58,829 nt of DNA. Origin: a bacterium (GTDB lineage Bacteria; Krumholzibacteriota; Krumholzibacteriia; LZORAL124-64-63). A program made the translations under genes and the position numbers. Each line of letters starts with the position of its first letter. Position 1 is the stretch's first letter. The DNA lies in contig JAGRNP010000010.1 of assembly GCA_020440705.1 (NCBI GenBank), positions 1-58,829 on the forward strand, read 5' to 3'. Positions 50,197 to 58,765 of this stretch are shown here, piece by piece. The notes beneath the pieces were generated by a model. The model searched no databases, was not told the DNA's origin, and saw only the letters and a list, made by a program, of their open reading frames with translations.

Positions 50197-50672
50197 GCGA
50201 GCGCATCCCGTGCGGCGGGCTGGTGGAGAAGGGCGACCACGCCCTGGTCGAGGTGCTGGGCTTCGTGCCCAAGCCCGGGCGCCCCTGCGGCATCCTCGAG
50301 CTGTTCGGGCGGGCGGGGATCGCGCTGTCGTACCTGAGCGTGGGGCGCGACGCCGGCGGGCTGACCGGCATGTCGTTCTGCGTGCGCACCGACGAGCTGG
50401 CCCGGCACCGCCTGATCCTGGACGAGGTGCGCCGGCGCTACGACCCGCGCACGGTGACGGCGACGGCGCCGGTCGTCATCCTCACCCTCTACGGGCCGCA
50501 CTTCCTCGAGCGGACCTCCCTCGCGTGCCAGGTCTTCGGCGCCCTCTGCAGCGGCGGCCTCGAGCCCCACACGGTCGCCTCGTCGGTGAACAGCATCTCC
50601 GCCGTGGTCGACACCCACGTGCGCGACGCGGCCGTGGCCTGCCTGCGCGAGACGTTCACCTGGCCGGAGTAG
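50193..50672 (+). CDS. free-standing tandem-ACT protein, aspartokinase-like
   Basis: The GTG at 50193 overlaps the kinase TGA, with GGAGGAGGGG upstream, giving 159 residues. It has two ACT domains, about 14-78 and 92-156. The second ends SVNSISAVVD then DAAVACLRETF, which closely resembles the end of aspartokinase ACT domains (STSEIKISVLVD, DAEKAVRALHEAF type). No catalytic domain is attached. ACT domains bind amino acids or other small ligands. It could regulate the kinase encoded upstream, the hydrogenase, or the ACT-less aspartokinase fusion at 40495. Confidence 0.85.
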   Translation: MSERIPCGGLVEKGDHALVEVLGFVPKPGRPCGILELFGRAGIALSYLSVGRDAGGLTGMSFCVRTDELARHRLILDEVRRRYDPRTVTATAPVVILTLYGPHFLERTSLACQVFGALCSGGLEPHTVASSVNSISAVVDTHVRDAAVACLRETFTWPE

Positions 50673-50723
50673 GGTCCCGCCGGGACCCCGGAAGCGCCAG
50701 CCACGGCGTCTTTCGGGGCCGAT

Positions 50724-50753
50724 TTGATCTCTCCCCCCGATATCCTGTATAAT
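50724..50753 (+). promoter_or_regulatory. sigma-70-type promoter of the M1 peptidase gene
   Basis: TTGATC (50724-50729) and a perfect TATAAT (50748-50753) are 18 bp apart, about 75 nt before the M1 peptidase ATG. It is the best consensus promoter in the window. Confidence 0.75.
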
Positions 50754-50827
50754 CGTGGAGCGCCGGCGGACGGGGGACCTGCCGGGAATCGTCCCGGGGC
50801 ATTCGCTTTCAACCAGAGGAACCCGTC

Positions 50828-53551
50828 ATGCGGTCTCGTCCGTTGCGTCCGTTCGCCTGCTTCCTGTTTCTGACCTGCCTCTTCATCGGCTCCGCCCAGG
50901 CATGGGGTGCCGCGCCGTCGGCCGTGAACGACGACCCGGACGTCCGCCGCCAGGAGCTCCTGGAGCACCGCCGCGACGAAGCCGCGTCCAAGGAGCGCTG
51001 GGCGCGCGGCCTGCTGGCGGCCAAGGCGGCCCAGACCGCCAACCAGGGCCTGTACGACGTGACCCACTACGGCCTCGACCTGACGGTGAACTCGTCGACC
51101 CACAACCTGCTGGGCGCGGTCACGACCACGGCCACGGTGACGGGCGCCTCGCTGGCGACCCTCGACCTCGACCTCAAGGCCAACATGACCGTCACCGCCG
51201 CCACCGCGGGAGGCGCCGCCGCGGGCTGGAGCCGCAGCGGCGACGTGCTGACCGTCAGCCTCGATCGCACCTACACCACGGACGAGACGGTGGTCGTGAC
51301 GGTGAGCTACAGCGGGAATCCGGCCGGGGAGTACTTCGGCTGGAGCACTGCCTTCGGCCGCAACATGACCTGGACCCTGAGCGAGCCCTACGGGGCGCGC
51401 GCCTGGTGGCCGTGCAAGGACCTGAACACCGACAAGCCCGACTCGGCCGACATCGTCGTCACGGTACTCGACAACGAGACCGCGGCGAGCAACGGCCTGC
51501 TGGTGTCCGAGACCACCGACGGCACCTGGCGCACCTTCCACTGGAAGACGAACTACCCCATCGCCACGTACCTCGTCTCGCTGGCCATCTACCCCTATCA
51601 GCGCTACTCGGACTGGTACGCGCCCCTGGGCGGCGGCGACCCCATGGAGGTGCAGTTCTACGTCTATCCCGAGCACTACGCCTCGGTGCAGCCCCTGTAC
51701 GCCCTGACGGTGCCCATGATCGGTACCTTCGCCCAGGCCTACGGCGAGTACCCGTTCGTGGACGAGAAGTACGGCCACGCCGAGTTCGTCTGGGGCGGCG
51801 GCATGGAGCACCAGACGCTGACCAGCCTGGGCGGCGCCAGCGAGGATCTCATCAGCCACGAGCTGGGCCACCAGTGGTGGGGCGACATGGTCACCTGCGC
51901 CGACTTCGGCCACATCTGGCTGAACGAGGGCTTCGCCACCTGGAGCGAGGCCTACTGGGCCGAGCAGCAGTACGGCTTCGCCACCTACCAGGACTACATG
52001 GCCATCGCGGGCTACTACGGCGCGGGCACGATCTTCGTCGAGGACCCCCTCACCGAGAGCATCTTCGACTCGAACCTGAGCTACAACAAGGGCAGCTGGG
52101 TCGTGCACATGCTGCGCGGGGTGCTGGGCGATGCCGACTTCTTCGCCGGTCTGGCCCTCTACCGGGCGAACCACCTCTACGGCTCGGCCACGACCGAGGA
52201 CCTGCAGGCCGCCATGGAGGCGGTCAGCGGGCGCGACCTGGCGGCGTTCTTCCAGCAGTGGATCTACGGCGAGTACTACCCGGTGTACGAGGCGGGCTGG
52301 GCCGCGGGCCCCGGCGCGGGCGAGGTGACCGTCACCCTGGACCAGGTGCAGACCCAGGGCGGGCTGTTCACCATGCCGGTGCCGCTGCGCATCACCACCG
52401 ACCAGGGCGTGTACGACGTCACCGTGGAGAACGACCAGCTCAGCCAGCAGTTCGTGGTGGACGCGCCGGGCACGGTCGAGTCGGTGGCCGTGGATCCGGA
52501 CCGCTGGATCCTGCGCAAACTCGTGCTCACGGTGCCGAACGCGTCGCTGGACCAGGGCGTCCTGCTGGTCAACGGCGTCGACTGGGCCACCTACGGCACC
52601 GAGATCACCACCGCCTACGAGAACAAGGCGTTCTGGGGCGATACGCCCATCACCTTCTGGGACTGCTTCGGCGATCCGGGCGGCTACCCCTCGACCCTGC
52701 CCGCGCCCCTCGGCCACGGCCCGGTGCCGCCCGACGTGATCGGCGACTACTCGACGGTGATCTGGGTGGGGAACAACTACAACGGCGACCTGGCGCGCTG
52801 GGACGAGACGCCCATCAAGTCGTACCTCGAGGCGGGCGGGAACGTGCTGCTGCTGACGCGGTGGAGCCAGGCCTTCCTCACCGGCGGGCTCGACGCCTAT
52901 CTCGGCGTGGACTTCGCCGAGGTGAACGTCACCATCGGGTCGGTCACCGCGCTCGTTCCCGAGCTGACGAGCATCGCGATCACGGGCACGCAGAGCTTCG
53001 TCGACCTTTTCCTGGCTTCGGTGGGCCCCAACACCACCGCGCTCTACAAGGACGCGCTCAACTACCCGGCGCGGATCAGCGGCGCCCTGGCCGTGCCGCC
53101 CGGCGGCGGCACCTTCCGCGCCGACGGCGGGCGCTTCGCCCTGGTCGGCGGGCGGCCCTACCGCCTGAACGCGGCGGGCCTGAGCGCCAACGTCGAGACG
53201 ATCCTGTCCGACTTCCTGCTCGAGCCCTACTCGCCGGTCTCGGCGGTGCCGGGCGACGGGGAGCTCCCGGCGCGTGTCGGCCTGGGCCGGCCGTTCCCCA
53301 ACCCGTTCAACCCGCGGGTGGCGATCCCGCTCGAGCTCGACCGGGCCGGGGCCGTGACCCTCGACGTGTACGACGCCCGCGGCAGCCGCGTGCGGCGGCT
53401 GCTGGCCGGCCGGGTGGATGCCGGGGCGCGGACGGTGGTGTGGGACGGCACGGACGACCGGGGCCGGGCGGTGGCTTCGGGCACCTACTTCGCGCGCCTG
53501 CGGACCGGCGACGGGCCGGTGCGGACGCGGGCGATGGCGCTGGTCAGGTAG
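50828..53551 (+). CDS. secreted M1-family metallopeptidase with FlgD-like C-terminal module
   Basis: This 907-residue protein has a signal peptide (about 1-27, cut near SAQA). The M1 catalytic domain has GGGMEH (the GAMEN-type exopeptidase motif) near 323 and the zinc site His344-Glu-x2-His348-x18-Glu367 (HELGHQWWG, WLNEGFATW). After about residue 580 comes a module with alternating strands (VLLVNGVDWATYG to GGNVLLLTRW) that I do not assign firmly. Last is a FlgD-like Ig module (about 812-907) with FPNPFNP and WDGTDDRGRAVASGTY. That module is common on secreted proteins of FCB-type lineages and probably aids surface display. An N-terminal aminopeptidase role is expected outside the cell. Confidence 0.93.
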   Translation: MRSRPLRPFACFLFLTCLFIGSAQAWGAAPSAVNDDPDVRRQELLEHRRDEAASKERWARGLLAAKAAQTANQGLYDVTHYGLDLTVNSSTHNLLGAVTTTATVTGASLATLDLDLKANMTVTAATAGGAAAGWSRSGDVLTVSLDRTYTTDETVVVTVSYSGNPAGEYFGWSTAFGRNMTWTLSEPYGARAWWPCKDLNTDKPDSADIVVTVLDNETAASNGLLVSETTDGTWRTFHWKTNYPIATYLVSLAIYPYQRYSDWYAPLGGGDPMEVQFYVYPEHYASVQPLYALTVPMIGTFAQAYGEYPFVDEKYGHAEFVWGGGMEHQTLTSLGGASEDLISHELGHQWWGDMVTCADFGHIWLNEGFATWSEAYWAEQQYGFATYQDYMAIAGYYGAGTIFVEDPLTESIFDSNLSYNKGSWVVHMLRGVLGDADFFAGLALYRANHLYGSATTEDLQAAMEAVSGRDLAAFFQQWIYGEYYPVYEAGWAAGPGAGEVTVTLDQVQTQGGLFTMPVPLRITTDQGVYDVTVENDQLSQQFVVDAPGTVESVAVDPDRWILRKLVLTVPNASLDQGVLLVNGVDWATYGTEITTAYENKAFWGDTPITFWDCFGDPGGYPSTLPAPLGHGPVPPDVIGDYSTVIWVGNNYNGDLARWDETPIKSYLEAGGNVLLLTRWSQAFLTGGLDAYLGVDFAEVNVTIGSVTALVPELTSIAITGTQSFVDLFLASVGPNTTALYKDALNYPARISGALAVPPGGGTFRADGGRFALVGGRPYRLNAAGLSANVETILSDFLLEPYSPVSAVPGDGELPARVGLGRPFPNPFNPRVAIPLELDRAGAVTLDVYDARGSRVRRLLAGRVDAGARTVVWDGTDDRGRAVASGTYFARLRTGDGPVRTRAMALVR

Positions 53552-53553
53552 GG

Positions 53554-54006
53554 CTAGCGGGCGTAGCGCGCCTCGAAGAGGAGTTCGGTGCCGTCGGCGC
53601 CGGTCACGATGAGGGTCGTGCCGTCGAGCTCGGCGAGGATGTCGCCGTCGAGGGCGCCGAGCATGCGCTGCTCGCTGCCGAGGTCGGCGCAGGCCATGCG
53701 GGTGGAGACGAGGGGACCCAGGGAGATCCTGCCGTCCTCGTCCTGCCAGCTGCCGGTGAAGGTGTTGCAGCCGGCGAAGCCGGTGACGCGGTGGTCGGGG
53801 CGCAGGATCAGGTGGGCCTCGCGGGCGTCGGCCGCGGTGGTGATCTCGGCCTCGTCGATGCGGACCAGCTTCCAGTAGGTGTCGACGAGGGTGGCCTGTC
53901 CCGACGCGGGCGAGGCGTCCTGCGGACCGCGGTAGGCGGCGCAGCCGGCCAGGGCGCCCGACAGCGCCACGGCCAGCAGCGCCGCGCCCGGGACGAACCT
54001 ACTCAC
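53554..54006 (-). CDS. META-domain (HslJ-like) lipoprotein
   Basis: A GTG start at 54006 gives 150 residues with a lipoprotein signal ending ALAGC (Cys about 22). A start at 54051 would add 15 Arg/Ser-rich residues inside the upstream gene. The META domain (about 40-150) has TYWKLVRID at its start and FAGCNTFTGSW, the family hallmark. META proteins such as HslJ are small envelope proteins of unclear role. It overlaps the ferredoxin-like gene by 8 nt and converges on the M1 gene with a 2 nt gap. Confidence 0.85.
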   Translation of the reverse strand: MSRFVPGAALLAVALSGALAGCAAYRGPQDASPASGQATLVDTYWKLVRIDEAEITTAADAREAHLILRPDHRVTGFAGCNTFTGSWQDEDGRISLGPLVSTRMACADLGSEQRMLGALDGDILAELDGTTLIVTGADGTELLFEARYAR

Positions 54007-54292
54007 CCTTCGCGTCCGCGATGATCTGCTCCAGGTCTTCCCGCGTGACACCCATCATCAGTTCGCCGTCCGGGTAGCGCAGCGCCATGGGGCCGCGCTC
54101 GCAGCCGCCGAGGCAGCCGCTCTGGAAGACGCGGATCTGCATGTCCAGACCCTGACCGCGCACCATCTCCTTCAGTTCGTCGCGCAGCGCGGCGCTGCCG
54201 CGGGCGCCGCAGCAGGGCTTCGGGTGCCCCTCGGGGCGCACGTGGGTGCAGACGAAGATCGCGTTGGGGAAGGGGGCGGGGAACTTCAGCAT
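53999..54292 (-). CDS. thioredoxin-like [2Fe-2S] ferredoxin
   Basis: This 97-residue protein starts at 54292. The Cys arrangement is CTHVRP near residue 15, KPCCG near 26, then SGCLGGCERGP near 60, like the NuoE/Shethna-type [2Fe-2S] domains in which Cys-x(10-12)-Cys and a later Cys-x3-Cys bind the cluster. Here an additional adjacent Cys (CC) is present. It is probably a small soluble electron carrier. The downstream META gene overlaps its stop. Confidence 0.87.
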   Translation of the reverse strand: MLKFPAPFPNAIFVCTHVRPEGHPKPCCGARGSAALRDELKEMVRGQGLDMQIRVFQSGCLGGCERGPMALRYPDGELMMGVTREDLEQIIADAKGE

Positions 54293-54381
54293 CGCGGGCA
54301 CTCCGGGAAAACGGTGATGGGTGGACGTCCTCGCGCCACAATATACCGCGGGGCCCCCGGCCCGCATCCCCGAAATCCGGA

Positions 54382-54891
54382 TCAGTCGATCTCCTCGAAC
54401 ACGCCCGCGTCGCGGTTCTTGCGCACGTTGTCCCAGGTGAAGCAGCGCCCGTTCATGGCCACGTACACCCCCGGCGACAGGGACTGGGCGAAGGCCAGCG
54501 AGCTGCCCAGGTTGAACAGGCCGTCGCTCGAGCCGAAGGCGTAGGGGATCATGGCGCCGGTCAGGACGATGGTCTTGCCCTGCAGCTCCGGGTCGCCGAG
54601 GTGCTCGCCCAGCAGCCGCGCCGTCTGCTCCATGGTGTCGGTGCCGTGGGTGATGACGATGCGCCGGTTGTCGCACTTGCGGCACTGGCTGAGAATGACC
54701 TCGCGGTCCTCGTCGTCCATGTCCAGGGAGTCGATGAGCATCAGGGTGCGCACCTCGACGTCGAGCTGGGAGCGGCCGAGCTTGAGGATGTCGCGCAGGT
54801 GGGTGTCCTTGAAGTACAGCGTGCCGTTGCGCTCGTCGTACTCCTTGTCGAAGGTGCCGCCGGTGACGAAGAGACGGATCGTGTCGTTCAT
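54382..54891 (-). CDS. one-domain asparaginase-like protein
   Basis: This 169-residue protein matches only the N-terminal domain of L-asparaginase. It has the first active-site Thr in FVTGGTFD (about residue 12), the second in THGTDTME, and LTGAMIPY. Full asparaginases are about 330 residues. Single-domain relatives exist in various bacteria and are of uncertain activity, since the second domain helps form the active site across the dimer. It lies 17 nt after the HAD-like gene on the same strand. Confidence 0.87.
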   Translation of the reverse strand: MNDTIRLFVTGGTFDKEYDERNGTLYFKDTHLRDILKLGRSQLDVEVRTLMLIDSLDMDDEDREVILSQCRKCDNRRIVITHGTDTMEQTARLLGEHLGDPELQGKTIVLTGAMIPYAFGSSDGLFNLGSSLAFAQSLSPGVYVAMNGRCFTWDNVRKNRDAGVFEEID

Positions 54892-54908
54892 GGTCGCCCC
54901 TCGGGGAA

Positions 54909-55550
54909 TCAGTCGTCTTCGAGGCAGCCGCCCAGCCGGATGACCAGGCGCTCGCCGTCGAGGGCGTCGTGCTCGTACACCCACAGGCAGTAGTCGAAGC
55001 CGTCGTTGCGCCGCCAGGCCGAGGTGACGCGCCCGCCGGCGCGGGGGCCGACGGCCTCCTTGTCGATGGCGGCGGTGATCGTCAGGTGGCGGAAGGCGGT
55101 GGGCAGGTCGGCGGCGTCCTGGCGGTTCAGGATGTGCAGCAGGTAGGAAACCATGCCGGCACTGTTGATCTGGCCGTCCTGGTTGATCAGCACCGTCAGC
55201 ACCTCGGGGGTGTCCGACGGGATGTCGGCCCGCAGGCGGTCGCCGATGGCCAGGCTGCGCGGGGGCTCGCCCTCGAGCTGGCGCAGGATCTCGCCGTAGG
55301 GCTTGCCCACGGGCTGGTTCAGGTCGCCGAAGACCGTCTCGAGGTGGGGCAGGATCTCGAAATTGGCCAGCAGGCCGCGGGCGCCCGCGGTCGAATCGCC
55401 CGTCGTGCAGATCATCCGGTAGTCGCGGGCCAGTTCGGGGAGGAAATCGCCGCATTCGGGCAGACCCCGGGGGCGCCCGGTGACCGTGTCGAACGGGATC
55501 AGGGTTCCCGCCATGTCCCACATGATGAATCTGCTGATCTCCGCCGACAT
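54909..55550 (-). CDS. HAD-superfamily-like protein with altered motif I
   Basis: This 213-residue protein starts at 55550. Residues 8-20 read FIMWDMAGTLIPF, so the nucleophile Asp12 is kept, but the second Asp of DxDGT is Ala14. Later motifs include ICTTGDST and a GDRLRADI motif IV. An Ala at this place is known in phosphonoacetaldehyde hydrolase (DxAGT), so it may not be an ordinary phosphatase. After about residue 130 a beta-rich extension follows. It is probably cotranscribed with the asparaginase-like gene, 17 nt downstream. Confidence 0.78.
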   Translation of the reverse strand: MSAEISRFIMWDMAGTLIPFDTVTGRPRGLPECGDFLPELARDYRMICTTGDSTAGARGLLANFEILPHLETVFGDLNQPVGKPYGEILRQLEGEPPRSLAIGDRLRADIPSDTPEVLTVLINQDGQINSAGMVSYLLHILNRQDAADLPTAFRHLTITAAIDKEAVGPRAGGRVTSAWRRNDGFDYCLWVYEHDALDGERLVIRLGGCLEDD

Positions 55551-55721
55551 TCCTCGGGTTCCCGTCGGTTGGCACGCCACTGGCTGGGATGGACCCGCGC
55601 GGCGGCGCCCGTCCCGGTTGCACGATTCCCCAATCACGTGTTTGGTGTTAGAATCGGCGTATGGGGGGATATGATACCCTTTCAGCCGCCAATCTCCAAA
55701 TTGCAAACCCCGGAGGGTCCG

Positions 55722-56708
55722 ATGATGCGATTGCAAGGGACGAGCCGCAGGCGTGGGGGCGCGCTCGTGGCCATGATGGCGCTGACCGCGCTGTGGGTCG
55801 GCGCGGCGGGGACCGCGGGGGCCGAGGATCTCGAGGAGCTCCTCACCCAGGTCGGCGAGGACTACGCCGTAGCCTACTCTTCGCCGTTCCTGTTCAGCTA
55901 CGGCCCCAACGTGAACAGCAACCTCTTTTCCACGGCCCACGTGCCCTGGACGGGTCTGACCTTCGGCCTCGGCGTCAAGTTCATGGGCACCCAGGTGAAC
56001 GACGACGACCGCACCTTCGGCAAGGTGATCCGGAACGTCGACCTGAGCGACTACGACCCCAGCCTGCCGGACGGCACCACCGGTGACGTCTACATGTCCG
56101 GCCCGACGATCTTCGGCGACACCGAGACCAACGGCCGCGTGCAGGGCTTCGTGAACGGCATCGAGGTGTTCAGTGCCGAAACCATTCCCGGCCTGGTCGA
56201 CACGAAGTGGTCGCCCATGGTCGCGCCCGAGGCCTACATCGGCGGCCTGGCGGGCCTGAAACTCACGGTGCGGTGGCTCCCCGAGATGGATACCGGCGAC
56301 TACGGCAAGACCAAGTACTTCGGCTATGGCCTGAGCTGGAACGCCAACGGCCTGCTGAAGACCCTGCCCGTCGACGTCATGGTCGGATTCTTCAACCAGG
56401 ACATCGACGTCGGCACCATCTACCAGTCGAACGCCTCGTCGATCTTCGCCGCCGCGAGCAAGAGCTTCACGCGGCTGACGGTCTACGGCGGTTTCGCGCT
56501 GGAGGACTCGGAGATGGATGTCTCCTACGAGTTCGAGCATCCGACCGACCCGGCCCTGAACAGCCAGGTCGACTTCACCATCGACGGGCGGCAGGACACG
56601 CGGTTTACCCTCGGGGCGACCCTCGACATCCTCGCCAAGCTCAACATCGAGGCCGGCTTCGGCAACGAGATGACCACCTGGTCGGCCGGCCTGATGTTCG
56701 GGCTGTAG
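55722..56708 (+). CDS. exported beta-rich protein, DUF6588-like outer-membrane candidate
   Basis: The start at 55722 (or the adjacent in-frame ATG at 55725) follows CGGAGG and gives about 328 residues with an N-terminal signal peptide (core ALVAMMALTALWVGAAG, cut after AGA). The mature protein is made of alternating amphipathic strands (LTVRWLP, YFGYGLSWN, LTVYGGFAL) and ends in the strand WSAGLMFGL, as in outer-membrane barrels. I cannot assign a substrate. A lipoprotein gene lies 25 nt downstream. Confidence 0.8.
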   Translation: MMRLQGTSRRRGGALVAMMALTALWVGAAGTAGAEDLEELLTQVGEDYAVAYSSPFLFSYGPNVNSNLFSTAHVPWTGLTFGLGVKFMGTQVNDDDRTFGKVIRNVDLSDYDPSLPDGTTGDVYMSGPTIFGDTETNGRVQGFVNGIEVFSAETIPGLVDTKWSPMVAPEAYIGGLAGLKLTVRWLPEMDTGDYGKTKYFGYGLSWNANGLLKTLPVDVMVGFFNQDIDVGTIYQSNASSIFAAASKSFTRLTVYGGFALEDSEMDVSYEFEHPTDPALNSQVDFTIDGRQDTRFTLGATLDILAKLNIEAGFGNEMTTWSAGLMFGL

Positions 56709-56733
56709 ACGGCACGGGAAAAGGAGCAACGAC

Positions 56734-57432
56734 ATGAAGAACATCGAGAGCATCCTGCGGCGGGGGACGGTGCTGCTGCCCCTGCTGCTGGCGGGCCTGC
56801 TGGTCGGCGGCTGCAGCAACGACCCGGTGGCCCCCCAGGACGAGGCCCCGGCCCTGAGCGGCGAGGACGTCGCGCACCAGGCCGCCTACGTGGCCATGGC
56901 GGCCGCCGTGGTCTCGCCCCAGACGGTCGAGTTCGGCGCCAAGGCCGACAAGGACGCCTTCACCCACACCTTCACCGGCGACGTGGCCGGCATGGTGAAC
57001 CTGGTCTTCACGGCGGGCGGCCAGCCGTCCGGCACGGCCACGGCCGACCATGTCGACCTGTTCACCGACGAGGGCGCGCCCCTGGTCATCACCATCGGGC
57101 TGCAGGGCTTCTCGGGCACCGTGCTGCTGGGCTTCGATCTGGACGCGGCCATCAACCGGAACGATGACCCCGACACGGCGGTCATCACCGGAGCGGGCAC
57201 CTTCGCCTCCGGGCCCTACGCGGCGAGCTTCACCTTCGACTCGCTGGCGGTGGTTTCGGGCGGGGCGTATCCCGGCAGCGGGACCATGACCTTCACCGGC
57301 AGCGGGTACACCGCCACCGTGACCTACGGCGGCGGCGGCACGGCCCTGCTCGAGATGAGCAGCCGGGCCTGGGAGATCGACCTGGACACCGGGGACATCA
57401 CCGAGCTCGACACGATGCTGCTGCCCGAGTAG
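56734..57432 (+). CDS. lipoprotein of unknown function
   Basis: This 232-residue protein starts after AAAAGGAG. It has a lipoprotein signal with lipobox LVGGC (Cys about 27). The mature part is Gly/Thr-rich and beta-rich, with repeating strands, and two Cys at most. I do not recognise the family. It follows the barrel-like gene by 25 nt and the pair ends at a strong terminator, so they probably form a small envelope operon. Confidence 0.8.
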   Translation: MKNIESILRRGTVLLPLLLAGLLVGGCSNDPVAPQDEAPALSGEDVAHQAAYVAMAAAVVSPQTVEFGAKADKDAFTHTFTGDVAGMVNLVFTAGGQPSGTATADHVDLFTDEGAPLVITIGLQGFSGTVLLGFDLDAAINRNDDPDTAVITGAGTFASGPYAASFTFDSLAVVSGGAYPGSGTMTFTGSGYTATVTYGGGGTALLEMSSRAWEIDLDTGDITELDTMLLPE

Positions 57433-57470
57433 CGGCGGCGGGCCGGCCCGGACCGGGGCCGCATAGAACG

Positions 57471-57503
57471 AGGCGGAGCTCCTTGCGGGGCTCCGCCTTT
57501 TTT
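57471..57503 (+). terminator. intrinsic terminator of the barrel/lipoprotein pair
   Basis: AGGCGGAG (57471-57478) pairs with CTCCGCCT (57491-57498), continued by inner pairs CTCC/GGGG around a TTGC loop, and six T residues follow (57498-57503). It lies 38 nt after the lipoprotein stop. Confidence 0.93.
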
Positions 57504-57740
57504 CTCCGCTGCGGCCAGGCCGCTCCGAAGTGGATCCGTCCCTTTTTCTGGACCGGGCCCGATCATGCGATCGTGAGTCGCGGTCCAGTCCGGAGCCCGC
57601 TCCCGACACGACTTTGCGCTGCCTATGTTTCAGGGCAGGCGGGGTCGGTCCGTTCGTCGGGACGAGCCTGGTGGCCTCCGCTTCCGCTCATTCGGGTCCC
57701 ACGGGACCCGGTTTCATAATGGTGGGCCCCGCGACCCCGA
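57504..57740 (+). other. 237 bp gap between convergent genes
   Basis: No gene is seen. It has a near-perfect hairpin CGGGTCCC (57693-57700) / GGGACCCG (57703-57710). The segment 57689-57738 partly resembles the intergenic repeats at 25738 and 29320, sharing CATTCGGG, ACGGGA and GGGCC blocks. Confidence 0.45.
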
Positions 57741-58673
57741 TCAAGCGGATTCTCGCGGCCGGACGGTCGGCGCCGTGCCGTCGCGCAGCAGCAGGGCGGT
57801 GAAGATGAGGGCGGAGGCCAGGACGAAGCGCCCGGTCAGGTCCTCGCCGCGGAACACGACCCCGAGGGTGGCCGCGATGAGCGGCTGCAGGAAGATGAAG
57901 ATGGCGACGCGGGTGGCGGCGACGCGCTTGACGGCCCACAGGTTCAGGAAGTACGTGGCCACCGTGGCGCCGAGCACGACGTAGGCCATGATCAGCAGGT
58001 GGCCGGCGTCGAGCCGGGACAGATCGGTGGCGAGCAGGGCGCGGCCGCCATAGAGGAACATGCCCACGGCGCCCGCGCCGAAGACCACCATCGTGGCGGC
58101 CAGCGGATCGTTGCGGGCCATGATGCGCCGCGTGAGCACGACGTAGAGGGCGAAGCTCGCGGCGTTGGCCAGGGTCAGGAGGTCGCCGGCGAGGTGGCGC
58201 GCGTCCCACGCGAAGCGGTCGGCTTCGAGGAGCACGAGCACCCCCGCGATGCCGGCCACGAAGCCGGCGGCCTTGCGCCGCGTGAGGGGTTCCTGGCGGC
58301 CCAGCACCGAGAAGAGCAGCACGAAGGTCGGGATCTGGCTGCAGATCAGGGCCGAGCGGCCCACCGTCGTGCGGGCCAGGCCTTCGAGGAAGAGGCCCTG
58401 GTTCAGCACGATGCCGAAAATGGAGGCCACCGCGAGCAGGCCCATGTCGCGCCGCGCGGGCAGGGGGCGGCGGGCGGCGAAGACGATCAGGGCCACGACG
58501 ACGAAGGCGGCCAGGGTGCGCAGCGACGCCCACGCCGGTGCGCCGATCTCGGTGACGAGGATCTTCGAGGCCAGGTAGTTGATGCCGAAGAGGACCTGGA
58601 TCGACACGAGGGCTGCGCGCACCCGGGCCCTGCTCGCGGGGGCGGGCGACGGGGCGGCGGTGGGACGGGTCAT
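57741..58673 (-). CDS. EamA-family (DMT superfamily) transporter
   Basis: This 310-residue protein has about ten membrane segments in two EamA repeats (about 15-150 and 160-300). The second repeat ends with FLQPLIAATLGVVFRGE, typical of the family. Such permeases export amino acids, metabolites or drugs at the inner membrane. No neighbour suggests its substrate. It lies downstream of the clipped minus-strand gene at the window end, separated by a terminator. Confidence 0.92.
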   Translation of the reverse strand: MTRPTAAPSPAPASRARVRAALVSIQVLFGINYLASKILVTEIGAPAWASLRTLAAFVVVALIVFAARRPLPARRDMGLLAVASIFGIVLNQGLFLEGLARTTVGRSALICSQIPTFVLLFSVLGRQEPLTRRKAAGFVAGIAGVLVLLEADRFAWDARHLAGDLLTLANAASFALYVVLTRRIMARNDPLAATMVVFGAGAVGMFLYGGRALLATDLSRLDAGHLLIMAYVVLGATVATYFLNLWAVKRVAATRVAIFIFLQPLIAATLGVVFRGEDLTGRFVLASALIFTALLLRDGTAPTVRPRESA

Positions 58674-58695
58674 GGCGTTCGCCCTCGGCTGGGGA

Positions 58696-58729
58696 AGAAA
58701 AGCGGCGGGGCCGGATCGCTCCGGCCCCG
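58696..58729 (-). terminator. intrinsic terminator before the EamA gene
   Basis: GCGGGGCCGGA (58704-58714) pairs with TCCGGCCCCGC (58719-58729), an 11 bp stem with loop TCGC, followed on the minus strand by CGCTTTTCTT. It ends the gene clipped at the window edge. Confidence 0.82.
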
Positions 58730-58765
58730 CAGTCTAGTCGCCCGGCGCTCCCGGCGCCACCCGCG

